Below are positions 21,733 through 33,739 of a stretch of 64,000 bases of DNA, one piece after another. Position numbers and translations under genes: made by a program. The notes below the pieces were generated by a model. That model saw nothing but the letters and a program-made list of their open reading frames with translations, did not search any database and was not told the origin of the DNA. Positions within the stretch are counted from its first letter, which is position 1; every line of letters begins with the position of its first letter. Origin of the DNA: Geosiphon pyriformis (taxonomy: Eukaryota > Glomeromycota > Glomeromycetes > Archaeosporales > Geosiphonaceae); NCBI GenBank assembly GCA_016748015.1, contig JAAOMT010000502.1, positions 810,519 through 874,518 of the forward strand. Reading direction: 5' to 3'.

Positions 21733-24152
21733 TAACATACTCTTTCTTTCCTAAATTTCATGACTACAAATAGAGTTAAAAGTAAAAAAGTTGCAAACAT
21801 TACTTTTCTTATAGTAACTAATAAAGTTTCAACACGAGAGGGTTTTTCTGTTATTTAAGCAGCTAGACAAAATGTTCTGGCTATATTTCCTTTAAAAAAT
21901 ATTAGTGAAAAGTTGCCTTTAGCAGCTTCTGGTTCACTTTCTTCTCCTTTGGCTGGAAATTTTTCTCCAATTAAAGTTTCATCAAAAAGGCACACTCAGA
22001 TTAGTCTCAGTGTTGTCTCTATCACTTCAAAAAGCCCAAAGATTTTTAATAACAGACCAGTCAACAAGTTGGTCTTTCCTGCTCTTACTACTCCTATTAC
22101 TACTTCTATTATTACTGCTTCACAAATGGCTGCAAAAGCAAAAAATTCCAAAAAACAGCAGCAGGCAGTCACAACTGCTATGATTACACTGAATTTTTTT
22201 GTGGTTCCAGATAAGATCTTTGTTAAGATCTCCACAGTAGCAGCCAGTCTTCTTCCTAATATGGATGGCAACAGCAGCAGCACATCTTTCAAGATGGGCC
22301 AAGATCAACCACTGGCTGTGTTGCCTGATATGGTACTCTCCAGCAGATCATTGCCAATCTCAGTAGCAAAACAGCCCATCAATTTAGATGATCTCAAAAA
22401 TTGGGCTGATCAGATGGAAATGGAATCAACTGTCCCTTCTCCAGTTTCTGGTGCTGTTGATGATAGTGCTTGGGAGAATGTGAATGGTCATCAGAGGTTC
22501 TCTGGTTGGGTGGCCTCTAATCTAGTACTTGGTGCTACGTTTAAGATCAAAATGGCTCTGCTTGGTTTCTTGTTTCAGTTGCTGCCTGGTTGTATTGGGC
22601 TTAAGTCAGTTTCACAAGATGCTGTTAAGTTGTTCTGTATAGAATTTGCATCTCAGGAGAGCCTAAATGGTGCCACCAAAGTGGCCATCAATGATGAAAT
22701 TTTTTTGACCACTCTTAAGATTGCATGGTCTTCTGGTGTGGCCTCTGTTTCTTCTTCTTTCTTGTCAATTGCACTCTATGATGTACTTTTGGGTACCTCT
22801 TCTGATGACATCAAAACTGCTCTTGGCATTTTTGGTGTTGTTACTTCTATTAAGTTGAAGCCTGCTGGCTTATAGCAATATGTTGTGGTTAATTTTAAGA
22901 ACATTTCTTTTGCTGCTGCTACTCTCTCTAACTGGTCTGTATTGGTCAGAAAAGATAGTGTTAAGATTCTTTCTATTACCAACCAAAAAGAGGTTATTTC
23001 CTTAAGAGATGCATTCAAAGCTAAGTTGGTTAATCTTCCAGTTGGCTGTATTGCCTTTGAGATAAGTGATTTGGTCTTTCAAGTTGGTGGCTGTACATGT
23101 TTCATTCCTCGCTTCTCTGAATTTTATTGACGTCAATGCTTTGCTGTGGTTACTTTTGATTCTTTGGAATTTCTGAATGTTGCTGTGTTGAAAACTGGTA
23201 CCTTATGTGGTTGTCACATCTGATGGGAAACTTCTGAGTGTCACCACTGCTACAGGTGTCAAGACTTGAATCATTTGGCTGTGAACTGCAAAAAGTTGCC
23301 TCCTCTTCCACCTAAACTCTCTTTTAACACCTTTGGTGGCCCCAAAAATTTCAAATCTTTAGTTGTTGGATCTAAATCTTATGTCAAGACTGCTGCTTTT
23401 GTGGTTCCTTCTGGTGCTGCTGCTGCTGATATAAACTTGGATCTTGGTGGTCCTCCCAAAACTACAACACCCATGTTGCTGTCTCTTCTGTTCCCAATTC
23501 TGTTATTGAATTTAGGTTGGCTTTTTTTGAATCCCACCTTAGTAAACTATCTGTGTTGATAAAATCTTTAGTTGAACCTGTTGGTGTTCAGGTTACATTG
23601 GTTACCAAATTGCTGTCTATTTCATTTGTCATAGATGTGTCAGTTAAGGAATGTGTAGATGAATTGGCTAAGCAAAATAAAGGCTTGGCTGTTGTTGCTT
23701 CCATGATACAGAAAAGAATAACACACCTTGAGAAAAAATATAAGCAGACCTGCTTGGAGAATGCAGCTGATAATGATGACATGGTTGATAATGATGATGA
23801 TAACAATAAAGATTTTTCAGTTTATGATGACACCTTTAATGTTATGATGTATCTTTGGGAAGATTACCCTTCCAGTATTAAATCCAGTCCTAATCAGACT
23901 GCTAAATGGATGAGTAGTATGGTTAAGAATAGTCATGAGCTTGTTAGCATTATGGATAAGATGTATAAATTAGATATGTTTGATACATTGAGTAGCAAAG
24001 ATAGTACTAGTGTATAGTTAGAACTTTCCACTTGTGGTTAGCCGCATCTTGTGATTTTGTATTATTGGGTGAGCTGGTTTTATGAAAGTGTCACATTACT
24101 GTGAACATAACTAATAAATGACCAGCATGGCTACACATTAACAAAAAAAAAA
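21733..24152 (+). mobile_element. LINE-like, ORF1-only non-LTR element D4
   Basis: This copy has the same length and ends as D1: a leader TCTTTCTTTCCTAAATTTC, an ATG at 21760, the ORF1 with knuckle, the 130-base tail and an A run at 24142-24152. The left flank is the B2 3' ORF and the right flank is the inside of a plus-strand B LTR. No target duplication can be seen, so the site was rearranged or lost sequence. Confidence 0.85.
21760..24017 (+). pseudogene. D4 ORF1 protein, broken
   Basis: It is collinear with the D1 ORF1. The longest open piece (21913-22875) covers the Ser/Thr/Lys-rich region, the WENVNGHQRFSGWVASNL block and the RRM-like stretch. A TAG at about 22873 replaces Trp of the GLWQY block. 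The CCHC knuckle reads CYRCQDLNHLAVNC at 23250-23291. The coiled coil and the acidic NDDMVDNDDDNN tail lie in 23517-24017. Stops and one frameshift near 23470 break it. RNA binding of ORF1p is known for LINEs; here it is inferred from the knuckle and RRM-like fold. Confidence 0.75.
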
Positions 24153-24311
24153 GTATAGTGACTAAGATATTTTATGAGACTGATCTTGTATATTGAATCC
24201 ATACTTATTCAATTTGTTCTTTAAAGTTGAATTTTTTTTGATTCTTTTTATCACTCTACAATCTTGTTTTCCTTTGCTATTTGTTAGCTTGTTACTCCAC
24301 AACCCATAACA
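24153..24311 (+). repeat. B4 LTR, 3' part
   Basis: It matches the R/U5 end of B LTRs, from GTATAGTGACTAAGATATT to CCACAACCCATAACA. Its left side was replaced by D4. It may be the 3' LTR of B2, the 5' LTR of B4, or a recombined LTR shared by both. Confidence 0.8.
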
Positions 24312-24363
24312 TAAAAATAGTGCTTTCTGTGAGGTTGTCAAAATCTACTTTGTTTCTTATTAT

Positions 24364-25915
24364 ATGGATGATTATTTATATCTGACACAACAATCAGAAA
24401 AACACTTTAAAGCATACAACAAAAATAATCTAGACTTTATTAAACTCAATCTTTTGCCCTTCTGTTTGATTTGCTTCCTTATTAAAAAACAATCTAGCAG
24501 ACAATTCCAAGACTTTTAGAACTGGTTCTTAAATAAGCATTCAGCTGAAACCTACACAGCTTATACAATCTATTACTTTAACCAAGCTTATTTTGAAGAC
24601 AACTTTGAAAAAAGAAACAATAGCATTAATCAGCTTTTATATTCCATAATATTTGAACAACAGCCCTCTGATTCTGAATATCTAAATCACCAGATTCACA
24701 TTTGGATTGCTGTCCATCAACTAGCTGAAACACCTTTTGAAACAGAAGAAGAAAGCTATCAAACTGTTTCTGTTTTTGATCTCTTCTTAAGTGAATCAAA
24801 ACATTCTACACAAACAGCTATTCCTGAACTAATGGCTAATGACCCCATGTAACAAAACATTCTGATTGTCTTTTAGGACATATAAACTGCTTTAGGATGA
24901 AGAAATAACACCCCACTATCTTTATTCAGAAGTAATGCACAAGATCTAATTAAATAGTTAGATGACTTTGAAAGAGCTGCTACAACGAACCAATATGATA
25001 ATAAATACAAGTTCCAAATTGTTGGTGGCTATCTTCAAGACTCTTCTGCTACTTAGTTCTCATAAAAAACCAATGCTGGTGCTCACCAAAGAATCATTAG
25101 ATAGGCACCAACAAATGCTAGAAAAAAAAACACCTCAATTTAAAACTAAATTTAGAACTCCTATCTTAATCTCAAAATGGTGTATAGAATTAGAAAGTAG
25201 AACTCAAAATCCTGGTAAAGTTGTGACTGAATATGCAAAAGCAATTAGAAAACTAATTAAACAAGTAGACTTTGGAAGAAACTAAATAGAAAAACAGAAA
25301 ATTTATTTCTTTACAAAAGAATTAAAAACTGATCTCTCATATGCTCTTTGGCCCCTTCTGGCTCTAAAAGACTATTCTACAATGAATATGACCATTGAAC
25401 TAGTCCAACAAATTGAAAACAATCAAAGGATGCACTTAAAATTCACACTTCCAGTTTTTGCTCTTGTTCCTGTTATGACTTCTGCTTCTTAAATGACTGT
25501 TACTTCTTTTGCTGCCCAAACTCCAGATTCCAATAAACAATTGATAGATAGACTCACAGCCAATCTTGCCCAGCTATTAGAATCCTTAGCCCAAGCAGTC
25601 AGAGAAAATTAACAACCCCAAAGACCCAAATATGAACTCCATTTTAATCAACCCCAACAACCCTCTTATCAAAGACAACAAAATTGTGGCCCATTTGTGT
25701 ATTATTATTGTGAATTAACTGAACATTTCTTCAGAGATTGCAACAATTCTCCTTTGCCTCCTCTAGCTCCTAAAAACAATGACAATTAAAACAACAGAAC
25801 CATTAACAACAATGTTTCCAATCAAAGACCCAATCATGCCAACATCAATTTCTTTGAAAAGAATTCCTTAGCTGAAGCCACTGTTTATTAGCCTTTAAAC
25901 TGGTAGGCATACCTT
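24364..25915 (+). pseudogene. B4 gag, heavily decayed
   Basis: The start codon at 24364 gives MDDYLYLTQQSEKHF. The gag core is recognisable in pieces with TANQYDN-like, ILISKWC-like and RKLIKQVD blocks. Stops replace Trp and Gln in several places (for example DF-stop-NWF where sister copies have DFWNWF). The knuckle near 25693-25740 has Tyr for Cys and Glu for Gly. No function is possible. Confidence 0.8.
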
Positions 25916-25959
25916 CAAAGAGTAAGAGTGCAAGCCAACCAGAAAAAAACCTCTTTTAT

Positions 25960-27786
25960 GTTTTTAACTTAACTAATGATGACCATGACATAAATGAACT
26001 ACCAATCAACATTTTTGAATTAACAAGAAAGAAGAAAAAAGCCAAAGTTGATTTTGTTCTGAATCCAAACAAAGTATTCAAATCAACTACTAATAACAAT
26101 AAGCCATTAAAGGCTAAAGTTTTTAAAAATCTCTAAAGTTGGAATCACCAGAAATAGTACAAAAATCTGGTTGTCAAAAATCTCATGGAAACCCCAGCTC
26201 ACATCACTTTTGGCCAATTATAACCCATCCACAATTCAGAAAGAACTTGTGTAAATCCTTGATTCCAAAGAAAAAGACACCAAAAACCAACAAGCATTCT
26301 CGACAAGCTGAACTTGCTAACAACAGCAATGTCACTTCTTTAATCTGCAAAGCCCAAGTGGCTGATTACTTTATTGACTTGATTTTAGACAGTAGATCAT
26401 TTGTTAGTATTATTGCCAAACATTTTCTTAAAGCAATTGGCAGAAAGATTGATGAATCTTCAACTAGACCAATGACCAATGTACATAGTGACAAAAAGAA
26501 AAGCCTGAGTATAACCAAAGCTGTTTCTGTTCGCATCAATAGTATCAGCATTGAAACTGACATGGAAGTATCTAAAACAAAAGAGTACACCATAATTGTT
26601 GACAATAAGTGGCTTAAAAAAACCAAAATATTACTTGACTATAAACTTTGTAAGCTAATCATCAGATGTAATAAAAAGTTCATTATGGTTAAGTGCCATT
26701 ATTGGACAACTCTTCCAGTACCCAAGCAAAACCAAGAAAAAGAACAGTTAAATGAATCAAATAATGATGAGAGCAATAAAGAAGAAAATCAAGAAGAACA
26801 AAAAAAAACTGTTAAACTTGCCTATACTATCTTTACCAACAATAGCAAGCCACTAAACAATGTTAAAACTGACAAAAAAAGAATCATGGTAAATGGCAAG
26901 CTGATCTGCTGACCATACTATAATATTTTCAGAAGAATCTTTGATAAAAAACCTGGCAAAAAAGCAAAATACAGTTATTGGTAATATGGCTCTTGTGCCA
27001 AGTGCTGGTACAATAAACCTTTATATTCCCTTAGTAATGAATACAAGTTCTGGCTGATCTATTATAAAGATTGGGAGCCAATTAGTTTGATACCCAGAGA
27101 AGAACTAAAAAAAGTACAGAAGTTCTTTAAAAATGAACCATTTGAAATCTAATTACTAGTTGTAAAACAAAAAAAATCTTCTCCTGAAGAAAAAAAAATG
27201 GTTATTGAAAACTTGTTGGCTAGAAATAGCCCAATTATCTCAAAAAAAAGTGACACCTCTGGACAAACCCATATAATACAACACATCATCACTACCAAAG
27301 AAACTCGCCCCATCTATTTGAAGCCTTATTAATCTAATTGGCACAATGATAAGTTTATCAAGAAAAAAATAACTCGAATAAAAAATCTTAGATTCATACA
27401 AAAAACCAAAAGTGAATGGGCTTTTTTAGTTGTAATGGTATTCAAGAAAGGTGGAACTCTACACTTCTGTGTCAACTAGCACCAATTAAATGTTATTATT
27501 ATAAGAAACATGTATCTACTCTCCAAAATTGATGCAATGCTAGATAAATTCAATGGTGCTGCTTTCTTCTTAACTATTGACCTAACTGCTGGATTTTGGC
27601 ACATAGAGATGGATCCAAAAAGCAGAAAAAAAACTGCTTTCATTACCAAGTATGATATCTATAAATTTACAATCATGTCTTTTGGTCTCATCAATGTCTC
27701 TCCTATCTTTTAATGCCTAATAAACAAAGTGTTTAAATCAGTAAAAGAAAACTTTGTTCTAGCCTATTTAGATAACATCATGGTAT
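25960..27786 (+). pseudogene. B4 protease, linker and RT N-terminal half
   Basis: A 257-codon open stretch (26139-26912) covers the protease: LILDSRSFVSIIAKHFLKAI has Arg for the active-site Gly. The KEYTIIVDNKWLKK and Glu-rich blocks follow. RT reads KIDAMLDKFNGAAFFLTIDLTAGFWHIEM and FGLINVSPIF, then YLDN near 27765-27776. The second catalytic Asp is Asn (GAC to AAC). The sequence ends two codons later at the B5 LTR. Confidence 0.82.
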
Positions 27787-28443
27787 TGTTATGGTTGAAA
27801 CTTATACTTCTTATTAATTATCACATGTATTAGCCACTGATGTCACATAATTAGCCATTTTATTTTTAGAAAATAATTATTGACCTGATTATTGACCTGA
27901 CCATTTACTTGATCATTGACCACTTTTGATAGCTATATAAGCAATGAATTTTTTAGCTATAAAAAAACATGTAAGAATCAAAGAAAGAAAATAAATAAAA
28001 TAACAACTTTTATCTCAATTATTCTCTTATTGCTAAATTTTTCTTTGCTTATCTTCAAGTATCTGAACATCTTGGAATAAAAAATTATTTGTTGGTTATT
28101 TCCTACCCTTTTTCTGAAATGTGTAATTGCAGCATTTGAAGATTATTGAATAAAATGTGACTGAAGAGTACATCTGATACCTAATATTGAATTTTAAGAG
28201 CATTGATGTGAAGCATAAAATTATACCAGTGTGTAATCATTTGTTGACAGTATGGACTATCCCTCTACCTTCAAATTCTCTGAAAAGTATAGTAACTGAG
28301 ATATTTTATAAGACTGATCTTATACATTAAATCCTTACTTATTCAATTCACTCCTTGAAGTTGAAATCTCTTTAATTATTTCCATTACCCTACAATTCTG
28401 TTTTTTGTTGTTATATGTTAGCTTGTTACTCCAACTTGTAACA
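27787..28443 (+). repeat. B5 5' LTR
   Basis: It starts TGTTATGGTTGAAAC and ends CCAACTTGTAACA, plus orientation. It has about four 12-bp repeat units, a TATATAAGC box and an AAATAAATAAAATAAC polyadenylation-like tract. The left flank is GTAT in B4 RT. Confidence 0.88.
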
Positions 28444-28449
28444 TAAAAG

Positions 28450-28467
28450 TGGTGCTTCCTGTAAGGT
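28450..28467 (+). other. B5 primer-binding site
   Basis: TGGTGCTTCCTGTAAGGT lies six bases after the LTR end, the same position as in B1, B6 and B7. Confidence 0.6.
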
Positions 28468-28495
28468 TGTCAAAATCCACTTTGTTTTTTATTGT

Positions 28496-29970
28496 ATGGG
28501 TGATTATTTATACTTGCCACAACAATCAGAAGAACACTTTGAAGCATACAACAAAAACAATCTAAACTTTATTAAACTCAATCCTTTGTCCTTCTGCTTG
28601 ATTTGCTTTCCCATTGAAAAACAATCCAGTAAACAATTCCAAGACTTTTGGAACTGGTTCCTAAACAAGCATTTAGCTAAAATCTACACAGCTTATATAC
28701 CTATTACTTTGACCAAAGACAACTTTAAAGAAAGAAATAACAGTATTTTTATACTCCACAACTTTTAAACAACAGCCCTCTAATTCTGAATACCTGAATT
28801 ACCAAATTCACATCTGGATTGCTGCCCATCAGCTATTTGAAACCCCCTTTGAAACAAAAGAAGAAAGCTATCAAACTGCTCCTGTTTTTAATCACTTTTC
28901 AAGTGAATTAGAACATTTCACAAAAACAGCTACTTCTAAACCAATGACTAATAATCCCATACAACAAAACATTTTGATCGTCTTTCAGGGCCTACAAACT
29001 GCTTTATGGTGAAGAAATAACACTCCACTATCTTTATTCAGAGGTAATGCACAAGATCCAATTAAATGGTTGAATGACTTTAAAAGAGCTGCCACAGTCA
29101 ATCAATATAATAATGAATATAAATTCCAAATTGTTGGTGGCTACTTCCAAGACAAGAAACCAATTCCAATGCTCAACAAAGAATTATTAGATGGACACTG
29201 GCAAATGCTGGAAAAGATAACACCTCTTTTACTACTCAGTTTGAAATGAAATTTAGAACTCCTATCTTGATATCTAAATGACATATGGAATTAAAAAAAA
29301 GAATCCAAAATCCTGGTAAAGTTGTAACTAAGTATGCCAAAGCAATTAAAAAATTAATCAAGCAAGTAGATTCTGGAAGGAACTGAACAAAAGAGCAAAA
29401 GATTCATTTCTTTACAAAAGAATTAAGAACAGATTTGTCATATGCTCTTTGGCCTCTCCTGACACTGAAAGACAATTCCACAATAAATATGGCCATTGAA
29501 CTTGTCCAGAGAATAGAAGACAATTAAAGAATACACCTAGGATCTACACTTCCAGTTTTTGCTCTTGCTCCTGTTATGGCTTCTGCTTCCCAAATGGCTG
29601 TTATCTCTTTTGCTGCCCAAACTCAAAATCCAAATTAATAGTTAATAGATAAACTCACAGCTAATCTTGCCCAGTTATTGGAACCCTTAGCCCAAGCAGT
29701 CAGAAAAAATCAACAATCCCAAAGATCCAGATTTGAACATCATTTTAATCAACCCCAACAACCCACTTATTAAAGACAACAAAATTGTGGCCCACCTGTG
29801 TGTTACCACTGTGGATTAACTGGACATTTCTTACAATTCTCCTTTGCCACCTCCAGTTTCTGGAAACAATGATAATCAAAACAACAGAACTATTAACAAC
29901 AATATGCCAATATCAATTTCTTTGGAGAGGATCCCTTAGTTAAAGCTACTGTTTATCAGCTTTTAAACTA
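28496..29970 (+). pseudogene. B5 gag, broken
   Basis: The start codon at 28496 gives MGDYLYLPQQSEEHF, followed by 90 open codons. The rest of the gag core is readable in pieces (NQYNNEYKFQIVGGYFQ, RKLIKQVD-like, MAIELVQRIED). The knuckle near 29800-29850 starts CYHCGLTGHF, but a deletion removes its last Cys. Several stops and frameshifts disable it. Confidence 0.8.
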
Positions 29971-30057
29971 ATAGATATACCTTCAAAGGATAAACATACA
30001 AGTCAACCAGAAAAAAACCCCTTTTATGCCTTTAATCTAACTGATGATGACCATAAT

Positions 30058-30941
30058 ATGGATGAACTGACAATCAACACTTCTGACTTGACAAGAAAAA
30101 AGAAGAAAGCCAAGGTTGATTTCGTTCTAGATCCCAACAAAGCCTTAACTTCCACTGTTAATAACAATGAGCCACCAAAGGCTAAAGTTTTTAAGAATCC
30201 TCCAAAGTTGGAACCCCCAGAAATTATACAAAAATCTGGACCCTATTCTGTTGTAAAAAATCTTATGGAAACCCCAGCACATATCACTTTTGGCCAGTTA
30301 ATAACCCATCTACAGTTTAGGAAAGATCTTTGCAAATCATTAATTCCAAAGAAGAAGACTCCAAAACCAACAAGTGCCTTTGTCAAGCTGAACTTGCTGA
30401 CAACAGCAATGTCACTCCTCTAATCTGCAAAGCCCAAGTAGCTGGTTACTTTATTGATCTGATCTTAGACAGTAGATTATCTGTTAGTGTCATTGCCAAA
30501 CACTTTAGAAAAAATTGGCAAAAAGATTGATAAATCATCAACAAGACCAATAACCAACATACATGGTGACAAAAAGAAAGATTTGGACATAGCCAAAGCT
30601 ATTCCTGTCTGAATCAATGGCATCAGCATTGAAATTGACATGAAAGTATTTAAAGCAAAAGAATACACCATAATAGTTGGCAATAAATGGCTCAAAAAAG
30701 CAAAAGCCTTGCTTAATTATGAACTCTGTGAACTGACCATCAGATGTGGTAAAAAACCCATTGTAGTTAAATGTTGCCATTGGACAACTCCTCCAGTACC
30801 CAAACAAAGCCAAGAAGAAAAGCAATTAGATGAATCAGATGATAAAGAAAGTGATGAAAAAAATGAACAAGAAGAACAAAAAGAAACTGCTGAACTTGCT
30901 TACACCATTTTTACTAGCAATGGCAAGTCATTTGATAATGT
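30058..30941 (+). pseudogene. B5 protease, broken
   Basis: The frame MDELTINTSDLTRKKKK at 30058 leads to the protease with LILDSRLSVSVIAKHF near 30460-30510 (Arg for Gly at the active site). A frameshift follows. The KEYTIIVGNKWLKKAKALLNYELCEL block is at 30655-30740 and a Glu/Asp-rich tract comes next. The frame is cut at 30941, in NGKSFDNV, by the LTR of B6. Confidence 0.8.
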
Positions 30942-31583
30942 TGTTATGGGTTGAAGTAATAAGCTAACAAATAGCAAGGGAGAACAGAATTGTAGGGTGA
31001 TGGAAATAATCAAAAAGGAATTCAACTTTAAAGAGCAAATTGAATGAGTATGGATTTAATGTGTAAGATTAGTCTCATAAAATATCTCAGTCACTATTCT
31101 TTTCAAAGGTAACTGGGGAATCTGAAGGTAGAGAAATAGTCCATATTGTCAACAATTGATCACCACTGGTATAATTCTATGCCTTACATCAGCACTCTTA
31201 GAATTCAATATCAGGTATCAACTTGTGCTTTTCAGTCACGCTTATTCAAATAATCTTCAAATGCTACAATTAGATATGTCAGGAAAAGGCCAACAAGTAA
31301 TCTTTTATCTTTAAAATGTTCAGATACTCTGAAGATAGGGAAAGGGAAATTAGTGATAAGAGAAAAATTGAGATGAAAGTTGTTATTTTATTTATTCTTG
31401 ATTATTCAGATGCTTGTTATTACATGCTTTTCTATAGCTAAAAGATTCATCGCTTATATAGCTATCAAAAGTGGTCAATAATCAGGTCAATGATTACTAT
31501 TTAAAAATAAGGTGGCTAATTATATGACATTAGTGGCTAATACATGTAATAATTAATAAAAACTATGAGTTTCAACTGTAACA
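30942..31583 (-). repeat. B6 3' LTR
   Basis: Plus orientation starts TGTTATGGGTTGAAG and ends CAACTGTAACA. It carries only about two 12-bp repeat units at 31468-31495. The B6 3' ORF ends inside it. Confidence 0.88.
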
Positions 31584-32209
31584 TCATTCTCTCCAAAAAG
31601 ATTGAGCTCTGGCAAAATCAAACTATTTAGGGAATACTCTATTTGAAGGGTTTTATCTAACTTAATACTAACTAGTTTGTTGAAGTCTTTTGTAAATAAG
31701 ATATATAAAACTTGAGGCAAAATAAGCTTTGTGTTCAAGAAACCAAATCTTTGTATAAGAGTTTTGGCTCTTTTTGCAATAGTCAAAACTCTTGAGACAT
31801 CTAATCGTACAATGTTCAAAATTTCCACTTGTATCTCTGAAGTTGTTTTCTTTATAAGCTTTATGTCTTCTATGATTTCACCAAAACGACCGTAGAATTC
31901 TAGTTGTCTTCCATATGACAAGTTTTTGTCTATGGGCAAGATTTCTTTAATTGTTTTTCCAATTGTGATAGAAGGTGCAAGTATTGCTGCTATTATACTC
32001 TCTAGCAAATACTTATTTATTTTGCTACCAATTCTTTCTCTTCTGGTAGTTGTTTTCTTTGGTCTGATAACAGTATGTGTTCTATTGTTGTCAATTATTG
32101 TAGTTTGTTTTCCAATGGTCAGAGTAGCATTTGGATAGTTTTTAATCCAATACTTATGAAGAGTATAGAAAGTGTTTTGAATGTTTTAATCTAGAAAATA
32201 ATTGTTCAT
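31553..32209 (-). pseudogene. B6 accessory 3' ORF
   Basis: The frame starts MNNYFLD at 32209 and ends at 31553, 31 bases into the LTR. A TAG/TAA at codon 8 replaces Gln (sister copies read MNNYFLDQNIQN). The rest, from the 151-codon stretch at 32008 down, is open and keeps all family blocks: EILPIDKNLSYGRQLEFY, IEDIKLIKKTT, RLDVSRVLTIAKRAKTLIQ. It is helical, Lys-rich, of unknown function. One base change separates it from an open frame. Confidence 0.75.
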
Positions 32210-32319
32210 GTCAATTGAAGATACCTCTGTTTTGGGAGTAGTGCATTTATTTATATCTGATTTTTGCTGATTATTTGGGTCGGTATTACCATAACAGATA
32301 ACCAATCAGATTGTTTGTG

Positions 32320-33472
32320 ATATTTTTTGAGTCACGTGCCATGAACAAAACGATCATTAAAGATTGTTCCAGATTGATCTTGAAGAATATAAGAACCATT
32401 GTTCAGAACTTTGTTGACTATAAAGGGTTCTTTTCATTAGCTAGAGAATTTATCATCATAGACATTGTCTTTGTCTAAACAGTATTCCAAAACCAAGTTA
32501 CCAATACTTAAGTGTTTTATGGGTTTTTTTTTTCTTAAGCTTCTCTTGGAACTGTTTTATCTTTTCAAAGACAATTATTCATGCCTCTATCAATGAGTCA
32601 AGAATGGTACCAAGTCTTCTTTACAAAATGTTTTTGTAATTCCCTATTGTGATTTTTTCAAAGGGTATTATCTCAATATTAGTTTCTATTGGTAGTGTTG
32701 CCATTCATCTATAGAGCAGGTAAAAAGGTTTATAACTTGTTATGTCATAATTCACAGTTCTATAAGCAAACAAAGCTGAAGGCAGTACTTTGTCTTATAA
32801 GTTTGTTTCTTTACTTGTTTTGCCTAAGGTTTCACACAGTGTTCTATTAAAACGTTCCACTAGGCCATTTGTTTGAGAGTAATAAGAGGAGGAAAGTTTG
32901 TGATGTATTCCCATTTTTCTACAAAGTTCTTCAACCAGTGTACTAAGAAAAGCTCTTTCTCTATCAGATAAAAGTTCTTTGGAGGAGCCATGACAACAAA
33001 TAATATCTTCATAAATGAAATTAGCAATGAAAACTACTGTTTAATCTGGGGTGGCACTTACTTCTATCCACTTTGTAAGATAGTCAGTAGCTGTGATAAT
33101 ATATCTGTTGCCATCAGAAGTTACTGTTAATGGTCCAACAACATTTATACCAATTATGTCAAAGGGTTGGCCAACAGAAATTGGATGGATGTCTTCTTTG
33201 CAATTGGGTTTTTTTCTTTTTTGGCAGGTATCACAAGTTTTGATGTACTCAGCAATATTTTTTCCCAAGGTAGGCCAATAATAGTGAGCTAAAGTTTTCT
33301 GAATTGTTTTTGTTTTTCCAAAGTGTTCAGCTAATGGATTAGTGTGTATGTTGTAGATCACAATTTCTCTTTCTTCAAATCTTATGACTCTTTGGGGGTG
33401 GTCAGGATCTTTTCTATTTCTTTTATATAATTGGTTCTGACAGATCAAATAAAAATTTGATTGTTTGTGCAA
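32320..33472 (-). pseudogene. B6 integrase
   Basis: It begins HKQSNFYLICQNQLYKRN and has the H2C2 module with GKTKTIQKTLAHYYWP and CDTCQKRKKP. The core starts GINVVGPLTV (first catalytic Asp changed to Asn). A stop after SATPD breaks it. LLSDRERAF and GLVERFNRT are readable downstream at 32840-32980 and keep D and E. The GPY/F-like C-terminus lies near 32380-32520. Confidence 0.82.
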
Positions 33473-33739
33473 ATGTTCTCTTTGCTGTCAAGTGTATTCT
33501 AGTGGATATTGTCCTTTACCTAAAAATTCCATTAAGACAGAGTAATTGTCCAAGTCCATTATTGTGTTTGGTTGTAAAAGAATTACTAATAATTAGGTTG
33601 GTTTGGTTTGGGAGATTGTACTGTCACTTGGTGGTAAGTCTGGAAAGAGCATTGGCATTTTGATTATTAGCTTTTTTATGGTGTTGAATATCATAATCGA
33701 ATTCATCCAAGTAGAGTATCTAGTGGGTTATCTGTTTAT

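Larger units (their letters stand above)
24153..27786 (+). mobile_element. Ty3/gypsy element B4, LTR remnant to RT
   Basis: It starts with the last 159 bases of a plus-strand B LTR (24153-24311), then gag, protease and RT. It stops in RT, just after the catalytic motif, where the B5 LTR begins at 27787. The copy is strongly decayed: dozens of stops, many in Gln or Trp positions. Part of the LTR and all of the 3' half are missing. Confidence 0.85.

Noticed and set aside
27787-30941. Tandem array of B4 and B5 made by unequal crossing over
   Set aside because: B5 starts with a complete LTR in the middle of B4 RT, which is an insertion-type border and not an LTR-to-LTR crossover.
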